Part shown: piece by piece, positions 18,185 to 28,205 of the stretch | How positions within the stretch are numbered: the first letter of the stretch is position 1 | Layout: each line of letters starts with the position of its first letter | DNA from: Chlamydiae bacterium RIFCSPLOWO2_12_FULL_45_20 | Lineage (GTDB): Bacteria > Chlamydiota > Chlamydiia > Chlamydiales > SM23-39 | DNA: 57,531 nucleotides | Assembly: GCA_001796285.1 (NCBI GenBank) | Contig: MGMD01000023.1 | Span: 1 to 57,531, forward strand | Direction of reading: 5' to 3' | Notes under the pieces: model-generated | What the model was told of the DNA's origin: nothing | Seen by the model: the letters and a program-made list of their open reading frames with translations, nothing else | Databases searched by the model: none | Made by a program: the position numbers and the translations under genes

Positions 18185-18942
18185 GCCGGCACCTCATAAC
18201 AGTTTAAGCGCTTTTGACTCACTCCCACAACCGTCCCATCCCCCTTGGGATTCAAAAAGGAACGGATACACAGTTCGATCCCATTTTTTTCCGCAAGCTC
18301 AATACAACGCGGAGCCAAAATTTTCGCCCCACTTGCAACGATGTGGAGAGCTTCTTGAAAAGAGAGTACAGGGAAAAATTTTGCATTCGGATCCACTTTC
18401 GGATCACGTTCAAAAACTCCTGGAACATCCTTGTAAAATTCTACCCGAGGAGCTCCCACGGCAACAGCGAGGGCCACCGCACTCGTGTCAGAGCCGCCTC
18501 TACCCAAAGTGGTAATCTCCCCTTTCATACTCATCCCTTGAAATCCAGCGACAATGGCAATCTTCCCCTTGTCTAACGCCTCAAGGATCCTTCGAGGACG
18601 CACTTCGACAATTCTTGCATTCGAATGATGATCATTCGTAATAATCCCCGACTGGCTTCCCGTAAAACTCACAGCACTCTTCCCTACCTTAGCAAGAGCC
18701 ATTGCCAAAAGAGATATACTCACCCTTTCTCCTACCGTCAGCAGCATATCGAGTTCTCTATCAGGCGGAGTGGGATTCACGCTCTTCGCAAGAGAAACCA
18801 ATTGATCGGTTGTATGGGCCATCGCGCTGACAACAACAATAATGTGGGGATGACCCACAGATCGATCGACTATCATTTGGGCCAATTGCAAAAAACTCGC
18901 TGCTCTTTGCACACTGGCACCACCAAATTTCATCACCAACAT
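18169..18942 (-). CDS. lysC: Aspartate kinase, catalytic domain only
   Basis: A 257-residue amino-acid kinase that phosphorylates aspartate, the first step to diaminopimelate, lysine, threonine and methionine. MKFGGASV near the start, TLGRGGSDTSA near residue 160 and KDVPGVFERDP near residue 185 define the catalytic domain. The frame stops right after it. The two ACT domains found in typical ~400-residue enzymes are absent, so allosteric lysine/threonine inhibition is probably absent. The ATG at 18942 with AGGA seven bases upstream is preferred over an upstream TTG at 18963. Confidence 0.88.
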   Translation of the reverse strand: MLVMKFGGASVQRAASFLQLAQMIVDRSVGHPHIIVVVSAMAHTTDQLVSLAKSVNPTPPDRELDMLLTVGERVSISLLAMALAKVGKSAVSFTGSQSGIITNDHHSNARIVEVRPRRILEALDKGKIAIVAGFQGMSMKGEITTLGRGGSDTSAVALAVAVGAPRVEFYKDVPGVFERDPKVDPNAKFFPVLSFQEALHIVASGAKILAPRCIELAEKNGIELCIRSFLNPKGDGTVVGVSQKRLNCYEVPACSLN

Positions 18943-19420
18943 TTTTTTCCTGACCCTAATCAAGGGTATCTATAAAGTAAAGTTCTGTCCATTGTCGGGT
19001 TTTTTTGAGCCGAAGAGAATAATCGTTTCTTGAATCCGACGCCAGAATTTTCAATCTATCGAACCATGTAAAAAAAATAAATAAAAAGTTTATTCTACAA
19101 AAAATGAAATTTTTATTTTTTACAAAAACCATTCTCCACGAGAGAGATGCATAGAGAAAAATGATTAGAATAAAATGAAATAAAACACAAACGGAATGAG
19201 TTCAGAAGGCAAAACACAAAGTTTATTGCGTCCCACGCATCGGCCTTGCTTTTATTCTGGATCGCTGATAACCTTTTTCCTTTAAAAGAGTAGTGCCGTT
19301 TTCAGGGCGGCGCAACCATTAACCCATGGGAGCCTTTTCAGGTTCCCATCGAGATCAGGTCTTCTCGAGAAATCGTCAAAACCAGGCTCGTTAATTATAA
19401 ACAGGAGAAACCCAAACCCC
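18943..19420. other. Intergenic region and rpsA leader
   Basis: A 478-nt gap between divergent lysC and rpsA with no supported gene. The left half is very AT-rich and likely holds the promoters. The right half is richer in G+C and structured: 19326-19349 can fold as ATGGGAGCC...GGTTCCCAT, and another small stem forms around 19350-19370. A structured leader would suit control of rpsA, but no known riboswitch or leader family is recognised. Confidence 0.5.
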
Positions 19421-21166
19421 ATGTCAAAAAATCCCACCCACGATTGGAATAGCAGTATTGTTCTCGACGATGTAGATTTTCAAGAACACGAGGCGCGTCA
19501 ATTTCGCGACCTTCTTTATGGAACCTCAAAACAAGAGGATGAAGCCTCCTTTTCTCCTTTCAATGTCGGCGAGCTGCTCATAGGCCGCATCGCTGAAATT
19601 ACGAAGGATTACGTCGTGGTGGATGTCGGCCTCAAATCGGAAGGTCTTGTGCCTATTGCTGAGTTCGCTGATTCTGGTGAGCTGATTCTGGGTGCAAACA
19701 CCGAAGTATTTTTAGATGCCGCTGAGGGAAGTGATGGGCAGATCGTCCTATCCAAAGAAAAAGCGCGGAAGTTTAGACAGTGGGAACATATCGTCAATCA
19801 CTGCACAGAAGGTTCTATTGTCCACGGCAAAGTGATCCGAAAAGTGAAAGGCGGGCTGATGGTTGACATCGGGATGGAAGCGTTCCTCCCCGGATCTCAG
19901 ATCGATAATAAACGGATTAAAAATCTCGATGACTTTGTGGGGAAATCCTATGAATTCAAAATTCTCAAAATCAATATTGAACGGAAAAATATTGTTGTTT
20001 CTCGAAGGGAGCTCCTCGAAGAAGAGAGGGTCTCCAAAAAAGCGGAACTTATTGAGCATATTGAGGAAGGGACAGTCCGAAAGGGAACTGTAAAAAATAT
20101 TACTGACTTCGGCGTCTTCCTCGATCTCGACGGTATTGATGGCCTACTCCACATTACTGATATGACCTGGAAACGGATTAAACATCCCTCAGAGCTTGTA
20201 CAGCTCGGAGAAGAGCTAGAAGTGGTCATTCTTCACGTCGACCGAGAAAAAGGCCGCGTGGCTCTAGGGTTAAAGCAGAAAGAAGAAAACCCCTGGGAAG
20301 AGATTGAGAAGAGATACCCTCCAGGAACCCGTGTGAAAGGAAAAATTGTGAATTTAGTCTCTTATGGCGCTTTCATTGAAATTGAAGCGGGTATTGAAGG
20401 CTTGATTCACGTCTCTGAGATGTCGTGGACGAAAAACATCACGGAGCCCAGCGAGATGGTCCATATTGGAGATGAGGTAGAGGCGATCGTCCTTTCGGTG
20501 CAAAAGGAAGAGGGTAAAATCTCCTTGGGAATCAAACAAACAGAGCGCAACCCATGGGAAGATGTGGAGCGCAAATATCCTGAGGGCAGTAGCGTCTTCG
20601 CCGAGATTCGTAATCTAACAAATTACGGGGCGTTTGTCGAACTGGAGCCAGGAGTAGATGGTTTAATTCACATCTCAGACTTGAGTTGGATTAAAAAAGT
20701 TTCTCACCCTTCTGAGGTATTGAAAAAAGGCGATAAGGTTGAGGCAGTGATCCTTTCTGTAGATAAGGAAAGTAAAAAGATTACCCTCGGCGTCAAGCAG
20801 CTTAGCATGAATCCGTGGGAGACCATTGAAAAGACCCTCCCCGTAGGCTCCCTTGTCCATGGCAGCGTGACAAAAACAACAGCATTTGGTGCATTTGTCC
20901 AGCTCGATAATGGCATTGAGGCGCTCATTCACGTAACAGAGATTTCAGATCAACCTTTCGCAAAGGTAGAAGATGTTATTCAAAAAGGCGATAGCGTGAC
21001 AGCGAAAGTAATTAAGTTGGATCCAGAGCATAAAAAGATTGCCCTGTCGATTAAAGAATATCTCATTGAGAAAAATCAAGAGAATCGAGACGACATCGTA
21101 GTCAGCCAAAAGCCTAAGAAGAAAAAAAAGAAGATCGAAGAAGACGAGGACGAGGAGAATGAATAA
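19421..21166 (+). CDS. rpsA: 30S ribosomal protein S1
   Basis: A 581-residue mRNA-binding ribosomal protein with six S1 (OB-fold) repeats starting near residues 46, 131, 216, 302, 388 and 475. The last four share the [19 protein letters not shown] signature. The C-terminal tail is Lys- then Glu-rich, of the kind common in chlamydial S1. Start is ATG after AGGAG. The stop overlaps the nusA start. It heads the conserved cluster rpsA-nusA-infB-rbfA-truB-ribF-ychF. Confidence 0.97.
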   Translation: MSKNPTHDWNSSIVLDDVDFQEHEARQFRDLLYGTSKQEDEASFSPFNVGELLIGRIAEITKDYVVVDVGLKSEGLVPIAEFADSGELILGANTEVFLDAAEGSDGQIVLSKEKARKFRQWEHIVNHCTEGSIVHGKVIRKVKGGLMVDIGMEAFLPGSQIDNKRIKNLDDFVGKSYEFKILKINIERKNIVVSRRELLEEERVSKKAELIEHIEEGTVRKGTVKNITDFGVFLDLDGIDGLLHITDMTWKRIKHPSELVQLGEELEVVILHVDREKGRVALGLKQKEENPWEEIEKRYPPGTRVKGKIVNLVSYGAFIEIEAGIEGLIHVSEMSWTKNITEPSEMVHIGDEVEAIVLSVQKEEGKISLGIKQTERNPWEDVERKYPEGSSVFAEIRNLTNYGAFVELEPGVDGLIHISDLSWIKKVSHPSEVLKKGDKVEAVILSVDKESKKITLGVKQLSMNPWETIEKTLPVGSLVHGSVTKTTAFGAFVQLDNGIEALIHVTEISDQPFAKVEDVIQKGDSVTAKVIKLDPEHKKIALSIKEYLIEKNQENRDDIVVSQKPKKKKKKIEEDEDEENE

Positions 21167-22433
21167 AGATCTCATTGCGATTTTTGAGTACCTTGAGCGC
21201 GAGAAGGGCATTAAGCGGGAAATCGTGATCAATGCGATCATGGATTCTCTTCGAGCAGCTGCTCGCAAAAGCGTCAAAGGGCTAGGTGAAAAAGTCAATG
21301 TTGAAATCCATCCTAAGACAGGTGAGATTGAGGTGTTCACCCAAAAAAAAATCGTCGAAAAGGTCGCAAACCCAGCCGAGGAAATTTCGCTTGAAGATGC
21401 CCGTGCATTAGAACCAGAGTGCAACATAGACCAATGGTTAGAAATCTCCATTACGCCCCAAGATTTCGGTCGAATTGCCGCACAAGCCGCAAGACAAGTG
21501 ATCACGCAAAAGCTCAAAGGCGCAGAACGCGATGTGATCTATCAAGAGTATCGACACCGAGCAGGAGAACTGATTTCAGGAACGATTAAAAGATTCATTC
21601 GAGGGCGTACTATCGTCGTTGACTTAGGAAAAGTGGAGGCAATTCTGCCGGAACGGAACTACCCGAAATTGGAACGCTACAATGTTGGGGAAAAATTGCA
21701 AGCCCTTCTTTATGAAGTGCGTGACACAGAAGGAGGAGGCGCTGAGGTGATTTTGAGCCGCTCCCATCCTGAATTTGTCAAACAGCTCTTCATCCAAGAG
21801 GTGCCCGAACTGCGCGATAAGACAGTTGTCATTGAGAAAATTGTGCGCGACCCAGGCTACCGAACAAAGCTTGCGGTCCGTTCCTTCGACTCTAAAGTAG
21901 ATCCTGTAGGAACGTGCGTAGGCGTTCGGGGAACCCGAATTAAAAATATCATTCGGGAACTCAACAATGAAAAAATCGACGTTGTGCCCTTTTCTGACGA
22001 TCTGATTCAACTTCTACAAAACCTCTTGGCCCCAGCCGAGGCGCGTAAGCTAAAAGAGTACGAGGATCGGGTCTGGATGGTCGTTGCTGACGATGACTAT
22101 CCTACTGTGATCGGGAAAAAAGGGATGAATGCTCGGCTGATCGGTCAAATGATCGGCAAAGACATTGACGTTCAGAAAAATACAGAGCACCAAAAACTTC
22201 TTACGATCCAAATGGCAGAGCTCGGGGAATCTGACGATCCTCATCTTGATGAGAAGCTCAAAATTGAGGGCGTAAGCAACCTTATCATTGAGAGCTTGAT
22301 CGGTGCTGGATATGACACGCTGCGCAAATTCACCCAGAGCACTCCCAACGATATCTCTGTAAACGCTCCTGGGACAAATTATTACGATTTGGCAGAAAAG
22401 ATTTTGGCAAAAAACAAAAACAAAAAGAGTTAG
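21159..22433 (+). CDS. nusA: Transcription termination/antitermination factor NusA
   Basis: A 424-residue RNA polymerase-binding factor: N-terminal domain (1-125), S1 domain (about 132-200, [20 protein letters not shown]), then two KH domains (about 225-345, with [14 protein letters not shown] and [12 protein letters not shown]). It ends soon after a ~60-residue helix-hairpin-like segment, so the second C-terminal acidic repeat of E. coli NusA is missing, as in many bacteria. ATG start, overlapping rpsA by 8 nt after GAGGAG. Confidence 0.96.
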   Translation: MNKDLIAIFEYLEREKGIKREIVINAIMDSLRAAARKSVKGLGEKVNVEIHPKTGEIEVFTQKKIVEKVANPAEEISLEDARALEPECNIDQWLEISITPQDFGRIAAQAARQVITQKLKGAERDVIYQEYRHRAGELISGTIKRFIRGRTIVVDLGKVEAILPERNYPKLERYNVGEKLQALLYEVRDTEGGGAEVILSRSHPEFVKQLFIQEVPELRDKTVVIEKIVRDPGYRTKLAVRSFDSKVDPVGTCVGVRGTRIKNIIRELNNEKIDVVPFSDDLIQLLQNLLAPAEARKLKEYEDRVWMVVADDDYPTVIGKKGMNARLIGQMIGKDIDVQKNTEHQKLLTIQMAELGESDDPHLDEKLKIEGVSNLIIESLIGAGYDTLRKFTQSTPNDISVNAPGTNYYDLAEKILAKNKNKKS

Positions 22434-22436
22434 TAC

Positions 22437-24752
22437 TTGGGTAAACACTTAAAATTAAATATTAAAAACACCCAGCTTGCGGAAGCGTTAAAGGCAAAGA
22501 AGACACCTGCTGCCCCTAATGAAGCAGTACCTTCTGAAGCGGAGCCGAAGAAGAAGCTGACCCGTTTGAGAACAGAAGAGAGTGCGGCGACAATAGCGGA
22601 TTTGGATGCGCCTAAAAAAAAGCGCGCGCGGATTATTTCAAGCCCAGATGAACAGGCTCAGGAGAAAAAAGAGGAATTCATCTCTGAAAAACAGCCGACT
22701 CTAGAAAGCCTAGCGCCGCCGTCTGCTCTTCAGACGTCTCCCACCCCTTCTGAGAGTGAACTGCAACCAGAAGCCCCCAATGCAGCAGCGGATGCCCTCG
22801 CCAAAAAAGTCCTTCCGAAACGCCCGTCGCTCAAAGAGCTTCGTCCTGCTAAGAAGAAGGAAACAGCCCGTTTTGATTCTCGTGATCGACAAGGCCTACG
22901 AGATGCAGATAATGAAGCCTGGAGAAAAAGAAGAGCGTTTAAGCCCCGTAAACAAGTACAAGAGGATATTCTCCGTCCTAAAAACCTAACGATTCGCCTT
23001 CCGATTACAATCAAGGATCTTGCCCAAGAGATGAAGCTCAAAGCATCTCAATTGATCGCAAAGCTCTTTATGCAAGGCGTGACATTGACTCTCAATGACT
23101 ATCTGGACGATGACACTACCGTGCAACTCTTAGGCCATGAGTTTGAATGCAACATTAAAATTGATACTGCCCAAGAGGAACGTATTCGCATCACAGACCA
23201 GTCGATTCGCCAAGAAATTGGATCCTCTTCAAAAGATTTTTTGGAGCTGCGTTCCCCTGTTGTGACCTTTATGGGTCACGTTGACCATGGGAAGACGAGC
23301 CTTATTGACTACGTTCGAAAATCCAACCGAGCCGCAGCGGAAGCTGGTGCAATTACCCAACATATTGGGGCTTTTCGCGTTACAACGAATGCAGGAAATG
23401 TTGCGATCCTAGACACTCCGGGTCACGAAGCCTTTAGCGAGATGCGCTCTAGGGGAGCGAACGTTACGGATATTGTGATTCTCGTCATTGCCGGAGATGA
23501 AGGAATCAAAGCGCAAACAGATGAGGCGATCAAACAAGCTAGAGAAGCCCAAGTGCCCATTCTCGTGGCCCTTAATAAAATGGACAAGGCGGGATTCGAT
23601 CCTCAAAAAGTCTATCGGCAGTTGGCAGATAGGGACTTACTTCCTGAAGCTTGGGGCGGCACGACGATTACAGTCAATTGCTCTGCTACATCTGGAGAAG
23701 GGATTAAAGAACTCCTGGAAATGATTGCCCTTCAGGCAGAGATCTTAGAACTGCGCGCCAATCCATCCCATCGTGCTCGTGGAACAGTGTTAGAATCGGA
23801 AATGCACAAAGGACTGGGAGCTGTCGCGACGGTTTTAGTGCAAAATGGGACGCTGAGAAAAGGGGATGCGATCGTTTTCGGCCACTATTCAGGTCGCATA
23901 AAAACCATGCAAGACGACATGGGGATGCCTGTTGAAGAAGCAGGACCTTCTACTCCCGTGAAAATCACAGGACTCTCTGAGCTTGCAGAAGCTGGGCACG
24001 AGTTCATCGTTGTGAAGAGTGAAAAAGAAGCGAGATCCCTCGCTGCCATGCGAGCAGAAGGAGCGCTGAGAGAAAAAGCTGCCAAGCCAAAACTAGGCAG
24101 CCTAGAGAAAATGTTGGCGAAAAAAGAAAGCGGAGAGAAGAAAATTCTTCCTCTCATCCTTCGCGCCGACGTGCAAGGCTCTTTAGAAGCGCTTAAAGCC
24201 TCTTTGTATAAGATTAAGTCTGATAAAGCGCGCATTGAGATCGTCAGTGCAGACGTGGGAGAAATTTCTGAGTCTGATATCGCACTGGCCGCAGCTTCCA
24301 AAGCGACCATCGTCGGATTTCATACAAGCATTGAGAGCCATGCGGACGAGCTTATCAAACAGAAAAAAGTCCTGATCTACTCTCATGACGTGATCTATCA
24401 TATTATTGATGAAGTCAAAGAGAGGATGCGCGCCCTGCTCGACAAAATCGCCGAGGAAAGAAACACCGGCGAAATCCTTGTCAAAGCCGTCTTTAGATCC
24501 TCACAACTCGGCCTCATTGCGGGGTGTCAAGTCAATGAGGGCATTGTGAAGAGACAGCAACCTGTCAGACAACTCCGTAATGGAGAGATGATTTGGAAAG
24601 GAAAAATTGCTTCGCTCAAACGCGGAAAAGATGATGTGAAAGAGGTGCAAAAAGGATTTGAATGTGGCATTCTTCTGGAAGGTCAAAGCGACATTAAAGA
24701 AGGGGATATTTTCGAGGCCTATGAAATCCACTATCTTGAGCAGGAGCTGTGA
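22437..24752 (+). CDS. infB: Translation initiation factor IF-2
   Basis: A 771-residue GTPase that places initiator tRNA on the ribosome. The first ~190 residues are a Lys/Glu/Ala/Pro-rich low-complexity arm, followed by IF2_N (~190-240). The G domain has GHVDHGKTS (~residue 280), DTPGHEAF and NKMD (~380), and domains II-IV run to the end. It appears to start at TTG three bases after the nusA stop (no ATG in frame before the conserved NLKLKIKN-like region). It is moderately shorter than Chlamydia IF-2, mainly in the arm. Confidence 0.95.
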   Translation: MGKHLKLNIKNTQLAEALKAKKTPAAPNEAVPSEAEPKKKLTRLRTEESAATIADLDAPKKKRARIISSPDEQAQEKKEEFISEKQPTLESLAPPSALQTSPTPSESELQPEAPNAAADALAKKVLPKRPSLKELRPAKKKETARFDSRDRQGLRDADNEAWRKRRAFKPRKQVQEDILRPKNLTIRLPITIKDLAQEMKLKASQLIAKLFMQGVTLTLNDYLDDDTTVQLLGHEFECNIKIDTAQEERIRITDQSIRQEIGSSSKDFLELRSPVVTFMGHVDHGKTSLIDYVRKSNRAAAEAGAITQHIGAFRVTTNAGNVAILDTPGHEAFSEMRSRGANVTDIVILVIAGDEGIKAQTDEAIKQAREAQVPILVALNKMDKAGFDPQKVYRQLADRDLLPEAWGGTTITVNCSATSGEGIKELLEMIALQAEILELRANPSHRARGTVLESEMHKGLGAVATVLVQNGTLRKGDAIVFGHYSGRIKTMQDDMGMPVEEAGPSTPVKITGLSELAEAGHEFIVVKSEKEARSLAAMRAEGALREKAAKPKLGSLEKMLAKKESGEKKILPLILRADVQGSLEALKASLYKIKSDKARIEIVSADVGEISESDIALAAASKATIVGFHTSIESHADELIKQKKVLIYSHDVIYHIIDEVKERMRALLDKIAEERNTGEILVKAVFRSSQLGLIAGCQVNEGIVKRQQPVRQLRNGEMIWKGKIASLKRGKDDVKEVQKGFECGILLEGQSDIKEGDIFEAYEIHYLEQEL

Positions 24753-25114
24753 AAAACAACCGTTTAGCTCGCGTCAACTCTCTTCTCAAAGAGGTGATTT
24801 TTGAGGTCATCCAAAAAGAAGTGCGTAATCCACATGTGACCACTTTTGTCTCTGTGACCAATGTGGATACTTCGCAAGATCTACATCATGCAAAGGTCAT
24901 GGTAAGCTTGATTTGCTCGGATGAAGAAAAAGGGAAAGTCGTAGACGCCCTCAATTCTGCAGCGGGTTTCATTGCTGTCCATGCTGCAAAGAAAGTGAAG
25001 CTACGGTATTTTCCGACTCTGACGTTCAAGCTCGACACTTCGATAGAAGAGCACATGCGCATACAAGCCCTATTAGGAGACATCGAAAAAGAGCGTAAAA
25101 CCCGTGAATGCTAA
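24749..25114 (+). CDS. rbfA: Ribosome-binding factor A
   Basis: A 121-residue KH-type protein that matures 16S rRNA in the 30S subunit. [20 protein letters not shown] at the N-terminus and the C-terminal [21 protein letters not shown] are the family landmarks. It starts at GTG overlapping the infB stop (GTGA), with CAGGAG just upstream. It overlaps truB by 11 nt. Confidence 0.95.
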   Translation: MKNNRLARVNSLLKEVIFEVIQKEVRNPHVTTFVSVTNVDTSQDLHHAKVMVSLICSDEEKGKVVDALNSAAGFIAVHAAKKVKLRYFPTLTFKLDTSIEEHMRIQALLGDIEKERKTREC

Positions 25115-25781
25115 TGGAATTCTGCTGGTAGATAAAGCTGCTAGCTTTCCCTCTTTTCACCTTGTGCATCTTCTTCGAAAAAGACTCAAGGTCGCTAAAA
25201 TCGGGCATGCTGGGACTCTAGATCCCTTTGCAACCGGTGTCATGGTCATGCTCATTGGCTCTCAATACACCCGTTTAAGCGAGAGCTATCTAACCAAGGA
25301 CAAAAGCTACAGAGGGACGCTGCACTTGGGGGTGACCACGGAAACGTATGATCCTGAAGGGGGTATTACCTCTCATTCTGATCTTGTCCCAAACGAGGCA
25401 CAAGTGCAAGGGGCCATTGATGCTTTTCAAGGCGAGATTGCGCAGATTCCACCGATGTATTCAGCCAAAAAAGTGGGCGGCAAGAAACTCTACACTTTGG
25501 CTCGGCAAGGCGTTACCATCGAAAGAGAGCCAGTGCGGGTTCGCGTAGAGATTCAATTACTCGGCTACGCCTACCCATTCCTCCACATTGAAGCACGCTG
25601 CTCGAAAGGCACTTACATTCGTACTTTAGCCCACGATATCGGCCAACTTTTAGGCTGTGGAGCCTATCTTCAAGAACTGCAGAGGATCCGCTCTGGTGAT
25701 TTTACTCTTGCTGAATGCGTTCCACAAGCCCTACTCACCCATCCCGATTTTGATCCATTAGAACACTTGAGGCGCTGTTGA
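25104..25781 (+). CDS. truB: tRNA pseudouridine-55 synthase
   Basis: A 225-residue enzyme forming pseudouridine 55 in the T-loop of tRNA. The catalytic aspartate is D40 in GHAGTLDPFATGV. QIPPMYSAKKVGGKKLYTLAR (~115) and CSKGTYIRTLAHDIG (~175) follow. It ends at about the close of the catalytic fold, so the C-terminal PUA-type domain of the ~310-residue E. coli enzyme is missing. Chlamydial TruB are also short, so this may be normal for the group. GTG start inside rbfA. Confidence 0.93.
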   Translation: MNANGILLVDKAASFPSFHLVHLLRKRLKVAKIGHAGTLDPFATGVMVMLIGSQYTRLSESYLTKDKSYRGTLHLGVTTETYDPEGGITSHSDLVPNEAQVQGAIDAFQGEIAQIPPMYSAKKVGGKKLYTLARQGVTIEREPVRVRVEIQLLGYAYPFLHIEARCSKGTYIRTLAHDIGQLLGCGAYLQELQRIRSGDFTLAECVPQALLTHPDFDPLEHLRRC

Positions 25782-26266
25782 AAACTGCAATGACAATTGG
25801 CTTTTTCGATGGTGTACACATCGGCCACCAAGCCCTTTTAAGGAGACTTAGGGAGTTTCCCCATGCGACCATCTTGACATTTACCAGTCATCCTCAAAGC
25901 GTCCTTCGTCCGCCTGCGCCTCCCCTACTCATCCCTTATGAGCTAAAAATCGCCTTGCTCAAACCATTTGCCGACACAGTTGTTATTCGAGACTTTACGA
26001 AAGAATTTGCCTCTATTCCCTATGATCATCTTCTCGATCAATTCGACATTTCCCACCTCATCCTAGGCAAGGGAGCCTCCTTTGGAGAGAGCCGAAAAGG
26101 GCGTGAAGCCAACGTGAGGGAATACGCTTCAAAGAGGGGGATCGAAGTAGAGTACTGTCCCAAAATTCTTTTTGATGGAGAGCCGGTTTCCTCTTCGAGG
26201 ATACGAAAAGCAGTGTCAGAGCAAAATATCCCCCTTGCCCAGCAACTTCTAGGACGGCCATTATGA
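25778..26266 (+). CDS. ribF: FAD synthetase domain protein, lacks riboflavin kinase domain
   Basis: A 162-residue nucleotidyltransferase with the RibF N-terminal signature GFFDGVHIGHQ (~8-18) and the ISSTRIR-like VSSSRIRKAV (~141). It stops there. The ~120-residue C-terminal flavokinase domain of normal ~300-residue RibF is absent, with no frameshift remnant before ychF, whose ATG overlaps the stop. FMN-to-FAD conversion is therefore predicted, but not riboflavin-to-FMN. Start is TTG 25778 (GAGG upstream, overlapping the truB stop) or ATG 25790. Confidence 0.87.
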   Translation: MKTAMTIGFFDGVHIGHQALLRRLREFPHATILTFTSHPQSVLRPPAPPLLIPYELKIALLKPFADTVVIRDFTKEFASIPYDHLLDQFDISHLILGKGASFGESRKGREANVREYASKRGIEVEYCPKILFDGEPVSSSRIRKAVSEQNIPLAQQLLGRPL

Positions 26267-27357
26267 GTCATTTATCCTGCGGGATCGTGGGACTTCCCAA
26301 TGTAGGAAAATCCACGCTCTTTAACGCTCTGACCCGCAAAGCAATCCCTTCTGAAAACTATCCCTTTTGCACGATTGATCCAAACATAGGGGTCGTTATG
26401 CTGAGTGATCCTCGATTAGAAACCCTTGCGAAGCAGTCCAAAAGCAAGAAAATTGTTCCAGCAGCAGTTAGTTTTGTCGATATTGCAGGGCTTGTCAAGG
26501 GAGCCTCTCAAGGGGAAGGATTAGGAAACCAATTTCTCTCCCACATTCGGGAGTGCGACGCCATCGTCCAAGTAGTCCGCTGCTTCGAAGACTCAGAGAT
26601 CACGCACGTTGCCGGCCACATCAATCCCCTAGACGATATTGAAGTGATTACCCTTGAGCTTATCCTTGCCGATTTACAGATGGCAGAAAATGCCCTGTCC
26701 AAACTCGAGCGGCAAGCAAAGGGCAATAAAGAGCTGGTCCCCACGGTTGCCTTTTTAAAAAAATCGATTGAGCACCTCAATCAAAACCTCACGATGCGAT
26801 CTCTTTCGCTCAGAGAGGAGGAGGAAGAGATCTCTAGAAACTACAACTTTCTCACCAAAAAGAAAGTCCTCTACGCCTGCAACGTGGGAGAAACCGACCT
26901 TCCCTCTCTCGACAACGCTCTTGTTCAAGTCGTAAGAGAATATGCGGCTAAGGAAGGCTCTTGTGTTGTTCCTGTCTGTGCGAAAATCGAAGAGGAGCTT
27001 TCTCGATTGGAGCCGGAAGACGCGAAAGAATTTCTCAAGAGCCTCGGCCTAGAGGAATCGGGGCTGGATCGGCTTGTGCGAGAGGCTTTTACCCTTCTCC
27101 ATCTCCTCACCTACATTACTACTGGCGAGATAGAAACGCGAGCTTGGACCATTTCCAAAGGAACCACAGCTTCTGTCGCCGCTGGAAAAATCCATTCAGA
27201 TCTCGAAAAGGGCTTTATCCGCGCTGAAGTGGTAAGCTACGAGGATATGATAGCATACTCAGGAAGAGCGCGCGCGCGCGAAGCGGGAAAAGCCCGATCG
27301 GAAGGACGAGACTACATCGTCCAAGATGGCGACGTAATCTTGTTCTTCCATCACTAG
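26263..27357 (+). CDS. ychF: Redox-regulated ATPase YchF (OLA1 family)
   Basis: A 364-residue Obg-like P-loop protein. It has GLPNVGKST at residues 10-18, DIAGLVKGASQGEGLGNQFL near residue 70, a central coiled-coil hairpin (about 130-195) and a C-terminal TGS domain. Its G4 equivalent reads ACNVGE, which explains ATP preference in this family. It binds ribosomes. ATG overlaps the ribF stop (ATGA). It is the last gene of the translation cluster. Confidence 0.96.
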   Translation: MSHLSCGIVGLPNVGKSTLFNALTRKAIPSENYPFCTIDPNIGVVMLSDPRLETLAKQSKSKKIVPAAVSFVDIAGLVKGASQGEGLGNQFLSHIRECDAIVQVVRCFEDSEITHVAGHINPLDDIEVITLELILADLQMAENALSKLERQAKGNKELVPTVAFLKKSIEHLNQNLTMRSLSLREEEEEISRNYNFLTKKKVLYACNVGETDLPSLDNALVQVVREYAAKEGSCVVPVCAKIEEELSRLEPEDAKEFLKSLGLEESGLDRLVREAFTLLHLLTYITTGEIETRAWTISKGTTASVAAGKIHSDLEKGFIRAEVVSYEDMIAYSGRARAREAGKARSEGRDYIVQDGDVILFFHH

Positions 27358-27370
27358 GCAAGAGGTCTAA

Positions 27371-28093
27371 TCAACGCGGCTTTTTCTTAAACAATGGACC
27401 CTGGACTGTAAAAGAGATCAAATCACTATCCTTCCTTGTCTCTACAAATGTGAATCCCATTGAGCTAAGTGTGTTTTTTAAATCACCAAGAGCGCCTTCA
27501 AGAATCCTCCCTGCCTGCTCAGACTTGTCCCCCCAAGTACAAGTAAAATGGTAGCATAAAGGAGCGTGCGAGACGTGGACTTGAAAGCCATCTCCCAGCC
27601 TCTTGAATGCGCGCTGAACTTCCTGAAAACCAAGGAGCACGAAATGAATAGTGGCATTAAGCAACTCATGTGACTTCCTCCTTGCATCAGACATCTTCTT
27701 CTCGCTGGATGAGTGTACAGCATCGGAGTCCGAATCAGATCCACTCTCCTCTTTTCTTTTTGTCGGTCTTACACTCAGAGAACTAGAACTTCCCATAGTT
27801 AACGGAACAGCTGCCGCTTCCGTTCTGCATGCGAACGCCTTAAGGTACACCAAGTTAGGCTCTGGTCTTACTGTAATCTCCCAATCTCTTAGGGAAGAAA
27901 CCCATCTCTCGGACTGATCAGAGAATGACTCAACATGTATCCATTGTTTCTCCATAAGAATCCTGTGAACAGCTTCCCCAACTTGCTTTCCAGTGCAAAG
28001 CACTCTATCTCCTTCTTTCGAAATAGAGTATTGCTTGCTTGCTAACAGCATCAACAAATCTGTGAAATGGAAATTCGTACTAGGTACTGTCAT
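27371..28093 (-). CDS. Hypothetical protein, paralogue of the next gene
   Basis: A 240-residue protein with no recognised domain. An N-terminal module (1-100) and a C-terminal module (about 148-233) flank a Ser/Asp/Lys-rich linker near residues 105-140. Both ends match the neighbouring 338-residue protein: the starts share MTV, and the C-termini share a patterned sequence ending GFTFVETR / GFTFSETR and LISF. ATG follows AAAGGAAAAA. It lies antisense to, and between, two conserved plus-strand operons. Intracellular or secreted location is not evident. Confidence 0.7.
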   Translation of the reverse strand: MTVPSTNFHFTDLLMLLASKQYSISKEGDRVLCTGKQVGEAVHRILMEKQWIHVESFSDQSERWVSSLRDWEITVRPEPNLVYLKAFACRTEAAAVPLTMGSSSSLSVRPTKRKEESGSDSDSDAVHSSSEKKMSDARRKSHELLNATIHFVLLGFQEVQRAFKRLGDGFQVHVSHAPLCYHFTCTWGDKSEQAGRILEGALGDLKNTLSSMGFTFVETRKDSDLISFTVQGPLFKKKPR

Positions 28094-28205
28094 ATAATTT
28101 TTTCCTTTTAAAGCTTATGTTCCGTTAAATGCCGGAGCATTTTAGCTTTTTTGTGACTATATTTACAATAGACCTCTTGCATAATTCAAGAATCGACTTG
28201 CAGAA

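Noticed and set aside
19326..19370. Known riboswitch upstream of rpsA
   Set aside because: Small stems are present but they match no riboswitch consensus I know; recorded only as a structured leader.
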